From contig JANCIK010000004.1 in assembly GCA_028532985.1 (NCBI GenBank), positions 2,294,001-2,358,000 of the forward strand: a stretch of 64,000 bases of DNA, read 5' to 3'. Below are positions 1-11,544 of this stretch, in pieces (the first letter of the stretch is position 1; the number at the start of each line of letters is the position of its first letter). The DNA is from Stropharia rugosoannulata. Lineage: Eukaryota; Basidiomycota; Agaricomycetes; Agaricales; Strophariaceae. Below the pieces are notes generated by a model, which saw only the letters and a list, made by a program, of their open reading frames with translations, was not told the DNA's origin and ran no database searches. Both the position numbers and the translations under genes were made by a program.

Positions 1-94
1 GCTCTATGCGTCCGGAAATGGCAACGAAGAATTTTGGGTATGCCAATTATAACTCACGCCTGACTATGAAAACAGTAATTAATTACTTCTCAAG

Positions 95-1414
95 TACTTC
101 AACACCGCCAATGAATTCCTCAACGACCTTCCGGGCGGGTTCATCGGCCAAGGGCCCTTCCGCGAAGTGCGCTTGTCGATTGACGGCTTAGTCGCTGGCA
201 CCGCATACCCATACGCAACCATATTTACAGGCGGCATTTCGCCCCCAGCATGGAGGTAAGATGACCAAAAAACCGAGAAAAATAAGTATCCTAATCCCGC
301 ACCCTCAGACCCATAACCTCCTACGGCGCGCTTGACCTGCCGACCTACTTCGTCGACGTGACTCCCTTCGTGCCTCTACTGACCGACGGGCAGCCGCACA
401 ACTTCTCGCTCGACGTGACCTCAGCCGAGGCCGACCACGCGATCCAGCAGAACTGGTTCCTCTCTGCGGCGCTGCAGGTCTTCCTCGACGCGTCGCCGAA
501 GCGCACGACCGGGAAGATGACAGTGTACAGTGTTCAGCCATTCTCACAGACGTCGACCACGGGCACAGTGGGCGGCAGCGACGTGAACATCACGGTGTCC
601 GCGTCGCGCGCGCTGCACATCGAGTCGACAGTCGTCAGCGGCAGCGGGCAGGTGAACAAGGTCGTGTTTACGCAAAACCTGCAGTACAACAACACGCAGA
701 ACTACCTGAACAACGCGCAGATTCAGGTGCGCTTGCTTATTTCTCCCAAGTCGCTGTAAGAAATAATACTAACGATCCGTGTAAAAAATCCTAGAATGTC
801 CTGCAAATCTCATCCGGCACAGTCCAATCGACGCACAACGGTGTCCCTGTCGTAGTCGACAAGTTCTCCTACCCTCTTGCCATTAACATCTCCAACCTCG
901 ACCCGAGCGGTGCCAGCTGTACGTCCGGCCGCTTACCCACATACATATTCCCAAAACAACTAACAAAAATAATTACTTCTAGTCGTCAGCTCATTTGACC
1001 ACTCATACAACCGCAACCTACTCCCCTTGCCCATCGTCCCGCAAAGTACCATCGAGGAGCGCCAGACATCCCGTACGTCCATACCTCCTCCCTTGCATGC
1101 CTTTATCACATCTAAATACCAACTTTCTCCCCAACTCTCCCTCGCACCTCTCCGGCCCCACAGTCTCCTTCTTCTTCGAGACCTCCAGCGGGAACACCGG
1201 TAACGGGACGAACAACAACGTCTTCAGCTACGTAGACACGGCGGGCAACACTTTCTTCCGTACCGTCAACGCCGCGCTGAACAATATCACGCTCGACCTC
1301 CAGTCCGGGACGCTCGCTCCCTCCTCGCCGCCGCCGCACCTGCCGTTCGGGCCCATCCACGGGTCCGTGGGCAAGGCGCGCCTGCCTAATGGGCGCGTCA
1401 TCCCGAACCAGTGA
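95..1414 (+). CDS. Peptide-N4-(N-acetyl-beta-glucosaminyl)asparagine amidase A-like protein, 3' part
   Basis: C-terminal part of a secreted PNGase A-like amidase, an enzyme that removes N-glycans from glycoproteins; the 5' part lies before the window. Seen: exons joined by short introns, starting near 95 (after an AG) with TYGALDLP, YFVDVTPFVPLL and HNFSLDV, which resemble the conserved stretch of the family. Then come several N-x-S/T sites, NNTQNYLNN, and the final exon with FFFETSSGN and a stop at 1412-1414. Introns at about 256-306, 727-795, 922-981 and 1070-1162 restore one frame. Many sequons and Ser/Thr-rich beta-type sequence fit an extracellular or vacuolar protein. It converges with the C1-THF synthase gene, leaving a ~290-bp spacer without a gene. 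Family call is from recall of the family, not a search. Confidence 0.75.
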
Positions 1415-1707
1415 GGGCAGGTAAGGGCTCTGTGCGCCCCACCCCGGGCCTGGTTCCGGTTCTCAGCAATGCCACAACACTTAGTTATTTATCTGTAAAG
1501 TACATACAGCCCAAACCAAAAAGCACTGACATGCACCGCCGGCTAGCGAAAGGAGGCCTTCCAAACCCCACTCCACTCCAAAACATAAATCAAAGAAATT
1601 ACCCACGACTCAATATGATACTTACCAGTGTATACATACTCATATCCGACAGATAAGAGAAAAGATAGAACGGTGAATTATATTGAATTACAGTATATGT
1701 ATGGCGA

Positions 1708-4700
1708 CTAGAACAGCCCGACTACTCTACCCGTCTCCTTGTCAAGACCGACTTCCCAGAAGCCTGAGAGAAAAAGAGTCAGTTAAGCATTCGACATTCA
1801 TAACAGGCAAGATATCTCACCTGGGCGCGTCCCGAGACCAGGCATGGTCTGCATCTCGCCGAGAATGGGGTACAGGAAGCCAGCGCCCGCCGACAGCCTT
1901 ACGGCGCGGATGGGCAGGGTGAAGCCTGTGACATACGTCAGATACCGCGCTCCGCAGGCCATAGTTAAACAAGAGCCCTCTTACCTGAAGGCACATTTTT
2001 GAGTTTAGGATCATGCGAGAACGAGTACTGCGTCTTCGCCATGCAAACTAAAATAGAGCATCAGCATCAGCCATTCATGTATGCCTAGGAAGAAACTTAC
2101 TAGGCAGGTTGTTGTATCCCTGGCGAGTGTAGGTCTCGATCTGCTGGCGCGCAAGGTCGCTCAGCTCGATACCGTCCGCGCCGTAGATCTCCTTGCCAAT
2201 AATGTTGATCTTCTCCGCAATGGGGAGGTTTACATCGTACAGGAACTTGAAGTCCGACTCGCCCTCGCAGATGTTGATGACGGCCTCGGCCAGGTCGCGC
2301 GCGCCAGCGCCGCCCTTTGCCCAGTGGTTCGACACCACAGCGCCATCAGCGCCCGCAGACAGCGCCTCGTCCCGCACAAGCGCAAGCTCTGCTTCCGTGT
2401 CAGTTCTACACGTCCGTGCGTCAGCTAAAAAGTACACTAAACACAAAAAAAACAGAAAGCTTACGCGAATTGGTTGACAGCAACGATAACCTTGACGCCG
2501 AACTTGCGTGAGTTTTCGATGTGCTTCTTCAAGTTCTTGCAGCCCTCCTTGAGCGTGACGAGGTCCTCCGCTGTGTAAGTCTCGTGCAGCGGCTTGCCGG
2601 GGGTGACGTCAGGACCACCGCCGTGCATTTTCAGCGCGCGCGTGGTCGCGACGATGATGGTCGCGTCGGGCTTGAGCCCGCTGACGCGGCACTTGATGTT
2701 GCAGAATTTCTCCATGCCCATGTCAGCGCCGAAGCCACCCTCAGTTAGAACATAGCCGACGCGGTCTGAGGAGTCGCCCTCCTCAGTACCAGCAAGTTTG
2801 AGTGCTACTCTGTCGGCAATGATAGACGAGTTTCCATGAGCAATGTTCGCGAATGGACCAGCATGAACGAAGACGGGTGTTCCCTTTTATATATCATATT
2901 AATAAAAGTGATGGATAATTAAGCACCGTATGCTCACCTGCAGAGTCTGCATCAAGTTAGGCTTAATGGCGTCCTTGAGGAGGACGGCGAGGGCACCAGT
3001 CACACCAATATCATCAGCAGTGATAGGGTCACCCTGCTTGCTTGTGGCAACGACCATAGCACCAAGGCGTTCCGTCATATCTTGTAGGCCGGTGGTTAGC
3101 GCAAGGATAGCCATGCACTCACTAGCAACAGCAATATCGAATCCAGTCACGCGCTCATGACCGCCCTCGGTGGGGTTCTGACCAATGGTAATTTTACGGA
3201 GGTATCGGTCGTTAGTATCAAGGACACGGTTCCAGGTGATGGTATCGATGTCGACATCCAGACGAGCAAATCGAGTGATTTCTTCGGGGGTCAGTGAGTT
3301 GGGGTCGGTCTTGTCGATGCCGAGCTTCTTTAAGCGTTTGAACATCAAGGGCGCGAATTCACGCTTTCCTTTCTTCGAAGGCACCAGGCGGGAGTAAAGA
3401 GCCTATATCACGACGATTAATTACCGTCTTAAACGGGTTGAGCAGCAGCTTACCTTGTCACTTTGAGTGGCCTCATGGTAGATGCGCGCGTCAAGAGCAG
3501 CAGCTAGAAGGGTTTGTATCAGAATAATTACATATTCAGTCTAAAAATAGAAGCATACCAAGCAAGTTGTTCGCAGCAGTAACGGCGTGAATATCACCAG
3601 TAAGATGAAGGTTGAACTGTACACAAATTATTATCAAGGTCAGTGGGAAAGGATGGAAAAGTTTTACCTCATCCATAGGAATAACTTGACTATATCCTCC
3701 TCCTGCAGCTCCTCCCTTGATTCCAAATGTGGGTCCCTGACTGGGTTGACGAACGCAGGCGAAAGAAGGGCGGCCAAGTTCAGCACCGAGAGCCTGCGCC
3801 AATCCAATCGTAGTCGTCGACTTTCCTTCGCCCAGAGGAGTAGGCGTAATACTAAATAAAATCAGATCGGATGGCGCATGCAAACAGCGATATACTCACC
3901 CAGATACAACAATGTACTTGCCGTCTTTTCGGTGAGCCAAACGGTCGAGAATGCTCAGATCAACCTTTGCCTTATATTGGCCGTAGCTCTCGAGCTCATT
4001 GGACTGGATCCCGATCTCACGAGCGAGGTCAGCAACAGGCTTGGGCGTTTGGGCCAAAGAGATTTCGATGTCGCTGGGAACCTTTTCGAGAAGAGTCAGG
4101 GGCAGCGGCTTGATCTTTACATTCTTGGATTCATTCCATTGACGGAGGGCGGCCTGGTAGGTGTTCTCCATAAGCATAGCGACAGTCATGGGTCCAACGC
4201 CTCCGGGAACGGGAGTGATATACGAGGCAACGTTGATGGCAGACGCATAATCGACATCACCGACAAGTCGTTGACCAGACTTCTTCGTCGCGTCTATACA
4301 CGAAGTTTATTAAAGCGCGCATATACTGGATGAAGGCGTACCAGGAACGTAGTTGATTCCGACGTCGATGACAACAGCGCCAGGCTTGAGCCAGGATCCT
4401 TGGACAAATTCGGGCTTTCCGATGGCAGCAACGACGATATCCGCGTTTTTGAGCTGTGTTATATATTAGCCGCATTCAGGGGTCGGTGATTAATTATACA
4501 GACGATGTCCGGGATGTTCTTTGTACGGCTGTGACACTGGGTGACGGTGGCGTCGGCGTTCCTCAGCAGAGACGCGACGGGGCTGCCGACGATATCGCTG
4601 CGACCGAGAACTACGGCAGTGGCGCCAGAGATGGGGACGTCCGTAGATTTGAGCAGGCGCATGCATGCGGCAGGAGTACATGGGGCGAAGAGGGGAGACG

Positions 4701-5278
4701 AAGCGCGCGATGAGAGATGGCCGATATTATAAGCATGGAATCTGGAGGACGCGGTCAGGTGTGGCTGCGCACGCGATCAGAAGGAGAATAATTACCCGTC
4801 GACGTCCTTGTGGGGGCTAACGGCCTCGGTAACGAGGCGCTCGTCGGCGGAGGTGATGTGGTCGCCGAGCGGCAGTTGGACGAGGATGCCGTTGACACTG
4901 TCGTCTGCGTTGAGGCCCTGGACGATCTTGACAATCTGGTCTGCGGTGGACTCGACTGGGACGGCGACGTGGCGGAACTTGATGCCGACCTGCTCAGCAG
5001 CCTTGGCCTTCATGCGGACGTAGGTGGAGGAGTCGGGGCGCTCGCCGACCTGGACGATGGCAAGCTGGGGCTGGAAGCGGGGGAAGGCGGCCTGCTGGGA
5101 CTTGATCCTGTGGGCGACATCGTCGCGTATGGATCTGGGGAGGATGAGACAGAGAAAGTCAGGAGGAAAGAGCGACGTACGCGGCGAGGGCGGTGCCGTC
5201 GATGGGCATTGCTTGGGAGGACATGTGTCTGAGGAGATGGGGAGATAAGATGCGACGGAAAGGCGTGGTCGCGAACAT
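1708..5278 (-). CDS. ADE3/MIS1: C1-tetrahydrofolate synthase, trifunctional, with optional mitochondrial presequence
   Basis: Trifunctional enzyme interconverting one-carbon folates: methylenetetrahydrofolate dehydrogenase, methenyl-cyclohydrolase, and ATP-dependent 10-formyl-THF synthetase. Seen in order: dehydrogenase/cyclohydrolase domain ([55 protein letters not shown]), then the synthetase with ATP loop [43 protein letters not shown], and C-terminal [11 protein letters not shown]. Stop is at 1708-1710. Two in-frame starts exist: 5278 gives [18 protein letters not shown] before the second Met at 5224 ([10 protein letters not shown]), which matches the cytosolic start. The first intron is 5135-5180. 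About 940 residues, normal for the family. Shares a ~297-bp divergent promoter region with MGE1. Confidence 0.95.
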
Positions 5279-5574
5279 GCGCGCCCCTTTAACACGGATC
5301 CGGAGAGCCGTGTAGAAGCCGAATAAAATTGATGGTGGGCCGGCAAGTGCAGAGACGAGTACTGAACCCCGCGTTATCCAGACGCAGTGGGAACTCTAAC
5401 TCGCTATAGTCTGTCTTCCAACGTGCAGTCCAACCAGCCCCCGTCTCCTCCAGAAAACTTGTCTCCTCGGCACCATTTCCCACGCTTCCTCCCGTTCCTT
5501 GCTGACAAATACCCCGGCTATAATTTTTGTCCTTCTCGTCTCGTCACCACCTACGCCCGACACCGACACCACCC
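5279..5574. promoter_or_regulatory. Divergent promoter region, C1-THF synthase / MGE1
   Basis: A 296-bp spacer between the long start of C1-THF synthase (minus) and the MGE1 start (plus). It has to carry both 5' UTRs and core promoters. The half nearest MGE1 is pyrimidine-rich on the plus strand (runs of C, CT and TC from about 5425 to 5570), common upstream of start codons in basidiomycetes. I did not find a clear TATA box. Confidence 0.5.
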
Positions 5575-6369
5575 ATGTTCTCCCCGGCCTCCTCCTTCTC
5601 CTCCCTCCGCGCCTGCTCTGCTGCTTTCTCGGCGAGCGCCATCGCCCGCCAGGCTGCAACTCGGGGACCAGCGCGTATGTCGCGCATGGGTGTGCGCTGC
5701 TACTCGGACGCACAGGCCGCTTCGGACGACCAAGAGAAGGCGGATCCTCCCGCCGACCAGAAACCCGAAACCTCGGGACTGCAGGAGAAGCTCAAGGCAA
5801 AGGAGGCAGAGGTCGTCGACCTGACAGTACGTCTCACACTCGCGCCTCCGTGGCACACCCATCACTAACGCCCGTCCCAGAGCCGCCTGCGGTACCTTCA
5901 GGCCGACTTTTTAAACCTCCAACGTAACGCTGCGAGGGAGAAGGAGCAGACGCGCGACTTTGCCATTACCAAGTTCGCCGGTGACCTGCTCGAAACCGTC
6001 GATGTTCTGTCAATAGCGCTAAAGTCCGTTCCTGCGCAAGCCCTCCAACCCCCTAACGCTTCATCTTCCGACTCCTCCCTACCTCCCGCCGACCCACTGC
6101 CAAAGGACCACGCGACATACCTCAATGAACTCCATACAGGAGTAGAGATGACGCAACGACTACTCCTGCAAACACTATTCAAGTACCACGTCAAGCCTTT
6201 CGACCCAACAGGCGATGTATTTGACCCGAACCATCACGAGGCATTGTACCAAGCGCCAGTACCAGGCAAGACTCCCGGCACGGTCATCGACTGTCAGAAG
6301 ATAGGGTACAAAATCAAGGACCGCGTCCTCCGCGCGGCCCAAGTCGGCGTAGCCCAAGACACCTCATAA
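5575..6369 (+). CDS. MGE1: Mitochondrial GrpE nucleotide exchange factor
   Basis: Matrix co-chaperone that releases ADP from mitochondrial Hsp70 during protein import and folding. Start ATG 5575, one intron at 5827-5880, stop 6367-6369, about 246 residues. Residues 1-45 form an Arg/Ser/Ala-rich, acid-free presequence (SSLRACSAAFSASAIARQAA). Then comes a coiled coil (LQEKLKAKEAEVVDLTSRL, YLQADFLNLQRNAAREK), with TKFAGDLLETVDVLSIAL. The C-terminal beta domain has VFDPNHHEALYQ, PGTVIDCQKIGYKI and RVLRAAQVGVAQ, the hallmark end of GrpE. Length and domain order are normal. Confidence 0.96.
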
Positions 6370-6539
6370 CCGCACTAGACCAGAGGCGCCCCTGCTGATT
6401 GGTCTGTCCCTCAAAATTATACACACCACCCACCCACACATCATTTATATACTTTTAATGCATTCATCCCCACTCCCCACTCTCATTCCTTTCACGGCAT
6501 TGCACCTGTGTGATTATACATCTAATATTAATTCACAAG

Positions 6540-8086
6540 CTACCGTATTTCCACCGCGAACTGCTCTTTCAGTCGCGCGATGACCTGACTCTGGATATGA
6601 TTGACCTCCTCGTTCGATAATGACCTGAAATTAGACAAATAAGCTATATACACTACATCGTCAGTCCGTCATCACGACGCACCTATCCATAGAACGGTAA
6701 TTTATGCGGTAGCATAGACTCGTGCGCCCGGTTTTGGGGTGGACGAAATGATCGATCTGAGGACGCGCATTAGCATTAGCTTGCAGTAGAGCATAAATTA
6801 GTTCGATTAATACACACCCTTTTCACGTCCTCTACCAAGTCGCCCGCCGTATCGCGCACGACGTCGCAGAAATCGTTCTCGTGTAGCTTCGTGTCCTGAG
6901 AGAGCCAGAAACTGACGTCCTTGAAGCAAGATGGGTACTTCGAGTAGGGCTGGAACGCGGTGATCTTGCCGTCCTCGAACTGCGACAGGAACCGCTCGTC
7001 CTGCGACCAGAACAGCCGGATATCCGGGATCGAGAAGAGCACCATTGCTATCCGCTCCAGCCCCAGCCCGAACGCCCACCCGATTTTGTCAGGAACGCCT
7101 ACCGTTAGCGACGGCGGTCAGCCAACAAGCACGCCTTGAACTATGTAGAAAAACGTACCCGCAGTGTCCAGCGTCGCCTGCCGGACGACGCCGCAGCCGA
7201 GAATCTCAAGCCACTTGCCCTGGAAGAACACCTCGACCTCGAAGCTCGGGCTCGTGAACGGGAAGTACGCCTCGATCCAGCGCACGCGCAGGGGGGGCTG
7301 CCCATCGCCCGCCGCACCGCCAAAGAGCGTCAGCATAAGATGATTCAGCGACAGCTTCAAGTTCTGCGCGACGAGGCGCGCAAACACCGGGTCGTGCCCG
7401 GGCTGCACGGGATTGCTCGGCGAGACGTGCGGAATGTCCTCGATGACCACGCGCGCCTTGTCCAGCAGTGCAGCCAGACGTTCGTTATCCTCCTCCACCT
7501 CCCGCGCACCGGTGGCGTCGGCGGTGAATATCCGTGCGCCCTCGACCTGGTGGAACACGGGGTAGTGCGAGCCGTCTATCTCGTCGCGGCGGTACACGTC
7601 TGCGGTGAGGAGCCACTTTGTCTCGCCGCTCCTGAACATCTCGACCTCGTGCGCGGACGTGTGCGTGCGCAGCATCATGTCGCGATTCACGTAGTAGCTG
7701 TCCGTGACTGCCCGCCCGGGGTGGTCCAGCGGGAACGACAGTTCATCGAAGTTTTTGTACGGCGTTACGAGTGGTGAGATGGACGACGCGTGCGTGAAGT
7801 CCGGGTATGCAGACTCAATGAGTTTGCGAAGTGTGTTGAGAGGGTGGGCGGGTTTGAGGTGCAACTGAGCGGTGGTCCGGGAAGAAATGGCAGGCGTGAT
7901 ATTAGTGTAGTCGTCAGTAGGGAATTGCTGTCCTAGAACCTCTATTTGAGGTCTGGCCCGAGGAATAGTAGTGGATATTCGTGCAATGAGACCTCTGGAC
8001 GTTCTATTGAGCACAGACAAGGACGAATGTGACGACCATGCTTGCGGTCTGCATAGCGCCGAATACAACATTTTTGGAAAGGGCAC
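6540..8086 (-). CDS. MSF1/FARS2: Mitochondrial phenylalanyl-tRNA synthetase
   Basis: Monomeric class II synthetase charging mitochondrial tRNA-Phe. Start ATG 8086 (a second Met lies five codons in); the first ~55 residues are Ser/Arg-rich and fit a presequence. Class II elements seen: [51 protein letters not shown], and motif 3 [17 protein letters not shown]. The C-terminal anticodon-binding fold has [30 protein letters not shown] and [14 protein letters not shown], ending EQFAVEIR with a stop at 6540-6542. Introns are short, including one splitting TAG|VPDK near 7100. About 460 residues, usual for the family. Confidence 0.96.
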
Positions 8087-8423
8087 ACGCGGTGCACGTC
8101 GTGTCGAGGTGTTCAGCGCGCGTTTCTTATATAATCATTCGACAGTTCAAGCGTGAATCCCTTCTGGATTTATTCATGTGGATAATCTAACTACTTACTA
8201 CAGTACGTACGTATGCTAGCTACTTTATCCCAATCGTGCGTAAAAGTCGTGAATAACTCCAGCGAAAGCTAAATATCCATGCGTGTCCAACGCTGGTGGA
8301 GCTCTGAAGCTATGCGGGACTATGTAAAAGGTCCGTGGTGTGGAAGTACAAGAGGTAGGTATAACAGCGAAAATCATAAAAGCAGAAGTATAATATAACA
8401 AAGGAACCAAAAACAAAACCTTA
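8087..8423. other. Spacer between membrane-protein gene and PheRS gene
   Basis: A 337-bp AT-richer stretch holding the 3' UTR of the minus-strand membrane-protein gene upstream of the PheRS start; it must contain the PheRS promoter. An open frame covers part of it on the minus strand but is not supported by codon pattern or homology. I see no other gene. Confidence 0.5.
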
Positions 8424-9762
8424 CTACCAATTGCCAAACCATCTATTTGGGAATCTGGGAGGTGCACGAACAACTGTTCTCGGTTTGGGCTTCTCCTCCG
8501 TCACAATTTCAATAGCAGTGGTGCGAGGGCTTGACGGCGTGGTAGATGGACTGGCTGCTTCAGGTGTGGGGAAAGCGGCAAGACGAGTATTCGCTGGAGG
8601 TGGAACGGTCACGGTTTGGGTTTGAACAACGGTTTTAGTTTCGGTTTCGTAAGATACTTCTGATACAATCATTGGGGGCAATTCTTGGTACTACAAAAGG
8701 AACTAGTCAGCGCATTGTCATTCGAAATTTAATAAAGAAGGAGCCCTGGTCGTTGCATGTTCATTGCGAACACCGTCACGTGGCAAAAGCAAAACACGAT
8801 CGACATGCTATCGAAATAGAGGACGCAGCCATGACGCGTAACGTGTGCAATATACAAACAACTTCCAGCAAAGGACAAGGGGGACGAGATAGAAGCACCG
8901 TGGTCCCCCAAGCCCAGCATTATGGGGCAGGGAAAGGGCGTGAGGGATTGATACGGACTGTAGCATCGTCATGGGAAAACTGACCCCCTCGTCTCAAAGC
9001 TCGCGGCGCGGGGAAGGCGGTGGTACCTTGGGCATTCTCTTCACCGGGATCGGCTGCTCGTAAATGGGCTCCTCTTCGTAGCTGTTAGGATCAGCATTAC
9101 CAAGGGCGCTATGAGATGGATCAGTGATTGGATACATTACGTCTATTTAGCTAAACTCACTTAAGTTGCTGCAAAATCCAGCCTTCACGACGAGAGGCGT
9201 CGTGCTCACGGCGGTTGACGATCTCCTCACGCTTGCTAATGTCACGCTCTCTTTCAGCGATCTTCAGCTCGCGGTCAAGGAGTTCTTCAGCGCGCGCGCC
9301 AGCCCAGTTGGGGGGAGCCAATGAGTCTTCTTTGACAATCTCCTTGATGATAGTCTGAGCAGGCAGGATATCGGTAACAGTGACGGTAGCCGTGGTAGAG
9401 ACACAAGCAGGGCAGAGGATGGGCGAAGGAGACGGGACAACACCACCCGGGGCACCAGCCAGAAGCTCAGCTTCCCGGCGGGCTACTTCGGCTTCGCGAA
9501 CGGCAACAGCGCTTTCACGGGCAATGAGAGCCTGTGTCCTCTTCGGAGTCAAATAACTCAGAACACCGGTGCTGGAATCGCCAGTGGCGCTAGAGTTGGA
9601 GGGCAGGGATAACATAACAGCAAGGACAGCAAGGACCAAAGAGAGTACAAGTAGGAGAGTGGTAGATGAGATGGTGCGATGATGGTGCGATGAGGAGCGT
9701 TCACGCTCGCGGTCGCTGCGGTGACGACGCTCTTCATGGTGGGAAGACGAAGGTTGGGCCAT
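8424..9762 (-). CDS. Single-pass membrane protein with charged coiled coil, function unknown
   Basis: Not recognised as a named family. Start taken at 9762 (MAQPSSSHHEE), after which an Arg/His/Ser-rich N-terminus (residues ~1-40) precedes one hydrophobic segment (TLLLVLSLVLAVLAVMLSL, ~42-60). Beyond it come heptad-like charged helices rich in RE/RRE (RESAVAVREAEVARREAELL; EELLDRELKIAERERDISKR), a CPAC pair, then a Pro/Thr-rich tail. Exon 1 ends near 9170 (LQQL|NALGNADP). A join from 9027 to 8690 (KRMPK|YQELPPMIV) gives a tail ending RFPNRWFGNW with a stop at 8424-8426. If the 336-nt intron is retained, the protein stops at 8994-8996 with PPPSPRREL. Topology suggests a short cytosolic N-terminus and an outer coiled coil. 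Expression data would be needed for the tail. Confidence 0.6.
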
Positions 9763-10053
9763 CCTTACGATCCTTTCTAAGCTGAGGGTCAGCGCGCGAA
9801 GGAAACGAGTGCGCGATGATGGACGAACCGCTAATAGAAGCACTAGGTGACAAGGATGGGACAGTAGAGGGGCGAAGTATCGACGTGATGGTGGAAGGTT
9901 TAGAGAGACAGAAGAGCTCGTGAGGGATAGGATGCGGAGTGTAGGGAATAGGGTGACGCTAGACGTTTAAAAAAGTTTGGGGATGAATGTGGTTGAGAGC
10001 AAGGAAGCGCTGGACATTCAAGTCCCTTTTTGCCATTTTCATTGTTCAACCAC

Positions 10054-10101
10054 CACGTGTATGCTACACGTGCATCAGTCGGCTAATAATGTCATCACGT
10101 G
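10054..10101. promoter_or_regulatory. Three CACGTG E-boxes in a divergent promoter
   Basis: Perfect palindromic CACGTG hexamers lie at 10054-10059, 10067-10072 and 10096-10101, within 48 bp. They sit 119-166 bp upstream of the NUR1 start and ~290-340 bp upstream of the membrane-protein start on the other strand. CACGTG is the known site of bHLH factors such as Cbf1/Pho4 types. Three copies in 48 bp is far above chance; which factor binds here is inference. Confidence 0.6.
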
Positions 10102-10219
10102 CTTGCATTGTACTTGCTGCCAGTGCGCCGTCGACCCTGTTTCCTCTGCTGACTCCCGACAGTCTGCATCGTGCCACCCGCCAACAACACGCGTTTGTGT
10201 ACATTCTTGGTTGCCAAAC

Positions 10220-11544
10220 ATGGCGCTCCGTAGATTTGCACAAGAAAACCACGCCATCGGCTCTCCAAGGAGTCCGAAGGAGCGCTTGCCGGGCTCCCCT
10301 CAAACCACCTTTGCGCCGTCCACCCCCAAACCAAGAATTTCCTATGGCATACACCGCTCGCCAGCGGATACACCCTCCATATCCTCATCCGTGCCATTTG
10401 ACTGGGAGGCAGCCAGGTCACGGGCGCCGCCGCCATATGCCACCCCTCTAAGAAGCAGAAAGAGCATGGGCACAACCACCGACGCCCAGCCTTCCACTCG
10501 CAGAGCCGTTATTCGTAAAAAGAGCATGCTAGAAAAGTAATGCACAATGCAACTTCTAAATTTCACAATATTGACGCACTTGAATATAGAATAAAATCTT
10601 TCCCTTCTGCTGTTGCTTTTGAAATCGCGCTGTTCCCCAACAATGTACCGCTACCCACTCCTAAAAGCAGCGCGCGCATGATCGGTGGTGCAATTCACTT
10701 TGTACACTTCCTGATACTAGCGAACCGCGACTCTGAACAGGGCTGGGATCGACTTTCCGGCCGTGAAAGTTCTTGGGTAGACTGGGTAAGTCTCGGCAAT
10801 TATTTCGTTGTGCCATCCTATTTAATATAACATCATAGACGACACCCATAACCCTCTTGCTGATTCTCGCTTCGCTATCAAATGCATATCGCATGCTCAC
10901 GCGCACAAGAAACTACCAATTCCTGCGCAGAACAGATCCTATCGCGTCACCTAATGCAAAATATGTTGTTACTACCGTGGACTTCGATCCTTTAGCGCGT
11001 CCCACCTTTCAACAACGTGTCTTTGGAAATCTCTGGTACGGCTTCTCATATTCATGGAGATTCCTCTTCGGCATGCAGCCGCCCAGGCGCCCTCCTCCTA
11101 TCAAAGAGAAGACCAAAAGGGTCCAAGAAATGGATATATGGGATCCTAATGAATTGGAGCTAGAACTCTTCAGCATATATTCGCCTGCACATGCTTTTTT
11201 ATGGCTCGCCATGGGATCGTCTAACTGGATACTCTCTGTTTTGATTATGGGTGTTGTCGGACTTCAGGTGCGCGCCCTTCTCTCTCTACTTCTGTGACCA
11301 GTTCTCATTGTGCTTCAGTTGAATGTGTTAATACATTCTTACTCCAATCTAGTAAAGGATAGACACATACTCGCTACGGAAACCATGCAGGAATACAATG
11401 ATATCGTGAGTAATCACACATTATCTCTTCTAGTTACTCTTGCTGAAAATGCTGCAGTTTGTGACTCCTCGTCTGAACCCCATTCGCAAGGATGTGGCAG
11501 TTATGACACATCAGTCAGAAGTCGTTAATGTTTGGGAAGACTAA
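10220..11544 (+). CDS. NUR1: Nuclear rim protein, NUR1 / DUF2418 family
   Basis: Inner nuclear membrane protein; in yeast Nur1 works with Heh1 and the cohibin complex to tether and silence rDNA. Start at ATG 10220 (MALRRFAQENHA) in good context AACATGG. N-terminal ~100 residues are Ser/Pro-rich with several SP/TP sites. After intron 10537-10589 comes FPSAVAFEIALFPNNVPLP, and after an intron following SSWVDW comes TM1 (TTPITLLLILASLSNAYRML). Then DPIASPNAKYVVTTVDFDPL, a second hydrophobic stretch (HAFLWLAMGSSNWILSVLIM), LNVLIHSYSNLVKDR and the conserved end VTPRLNP..KDVAVMTHQS..VNVWED, stop 11542-11544. Five exons. Family assignment from the two-TM layout and conserved tail. Confidence 0.82.

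Noticed and set aside
4792..5346. Longer N-terminus for C1-THF synthase from an uninterrupted upstream frame
   Set aside because: It requires keeping the 46-nt intron at 5135-5180 and gives a non-conserved leader; splicing gives [15 protein letters not shown], which fits the family.
9980..10219. N-terminal extension of NUR1 upstream of 10220
   Set aside because: The frame is open but Cys/His-rich and overlaps the E-box cluster; ATG 10220 has a good start context and a sensible N-terminus.
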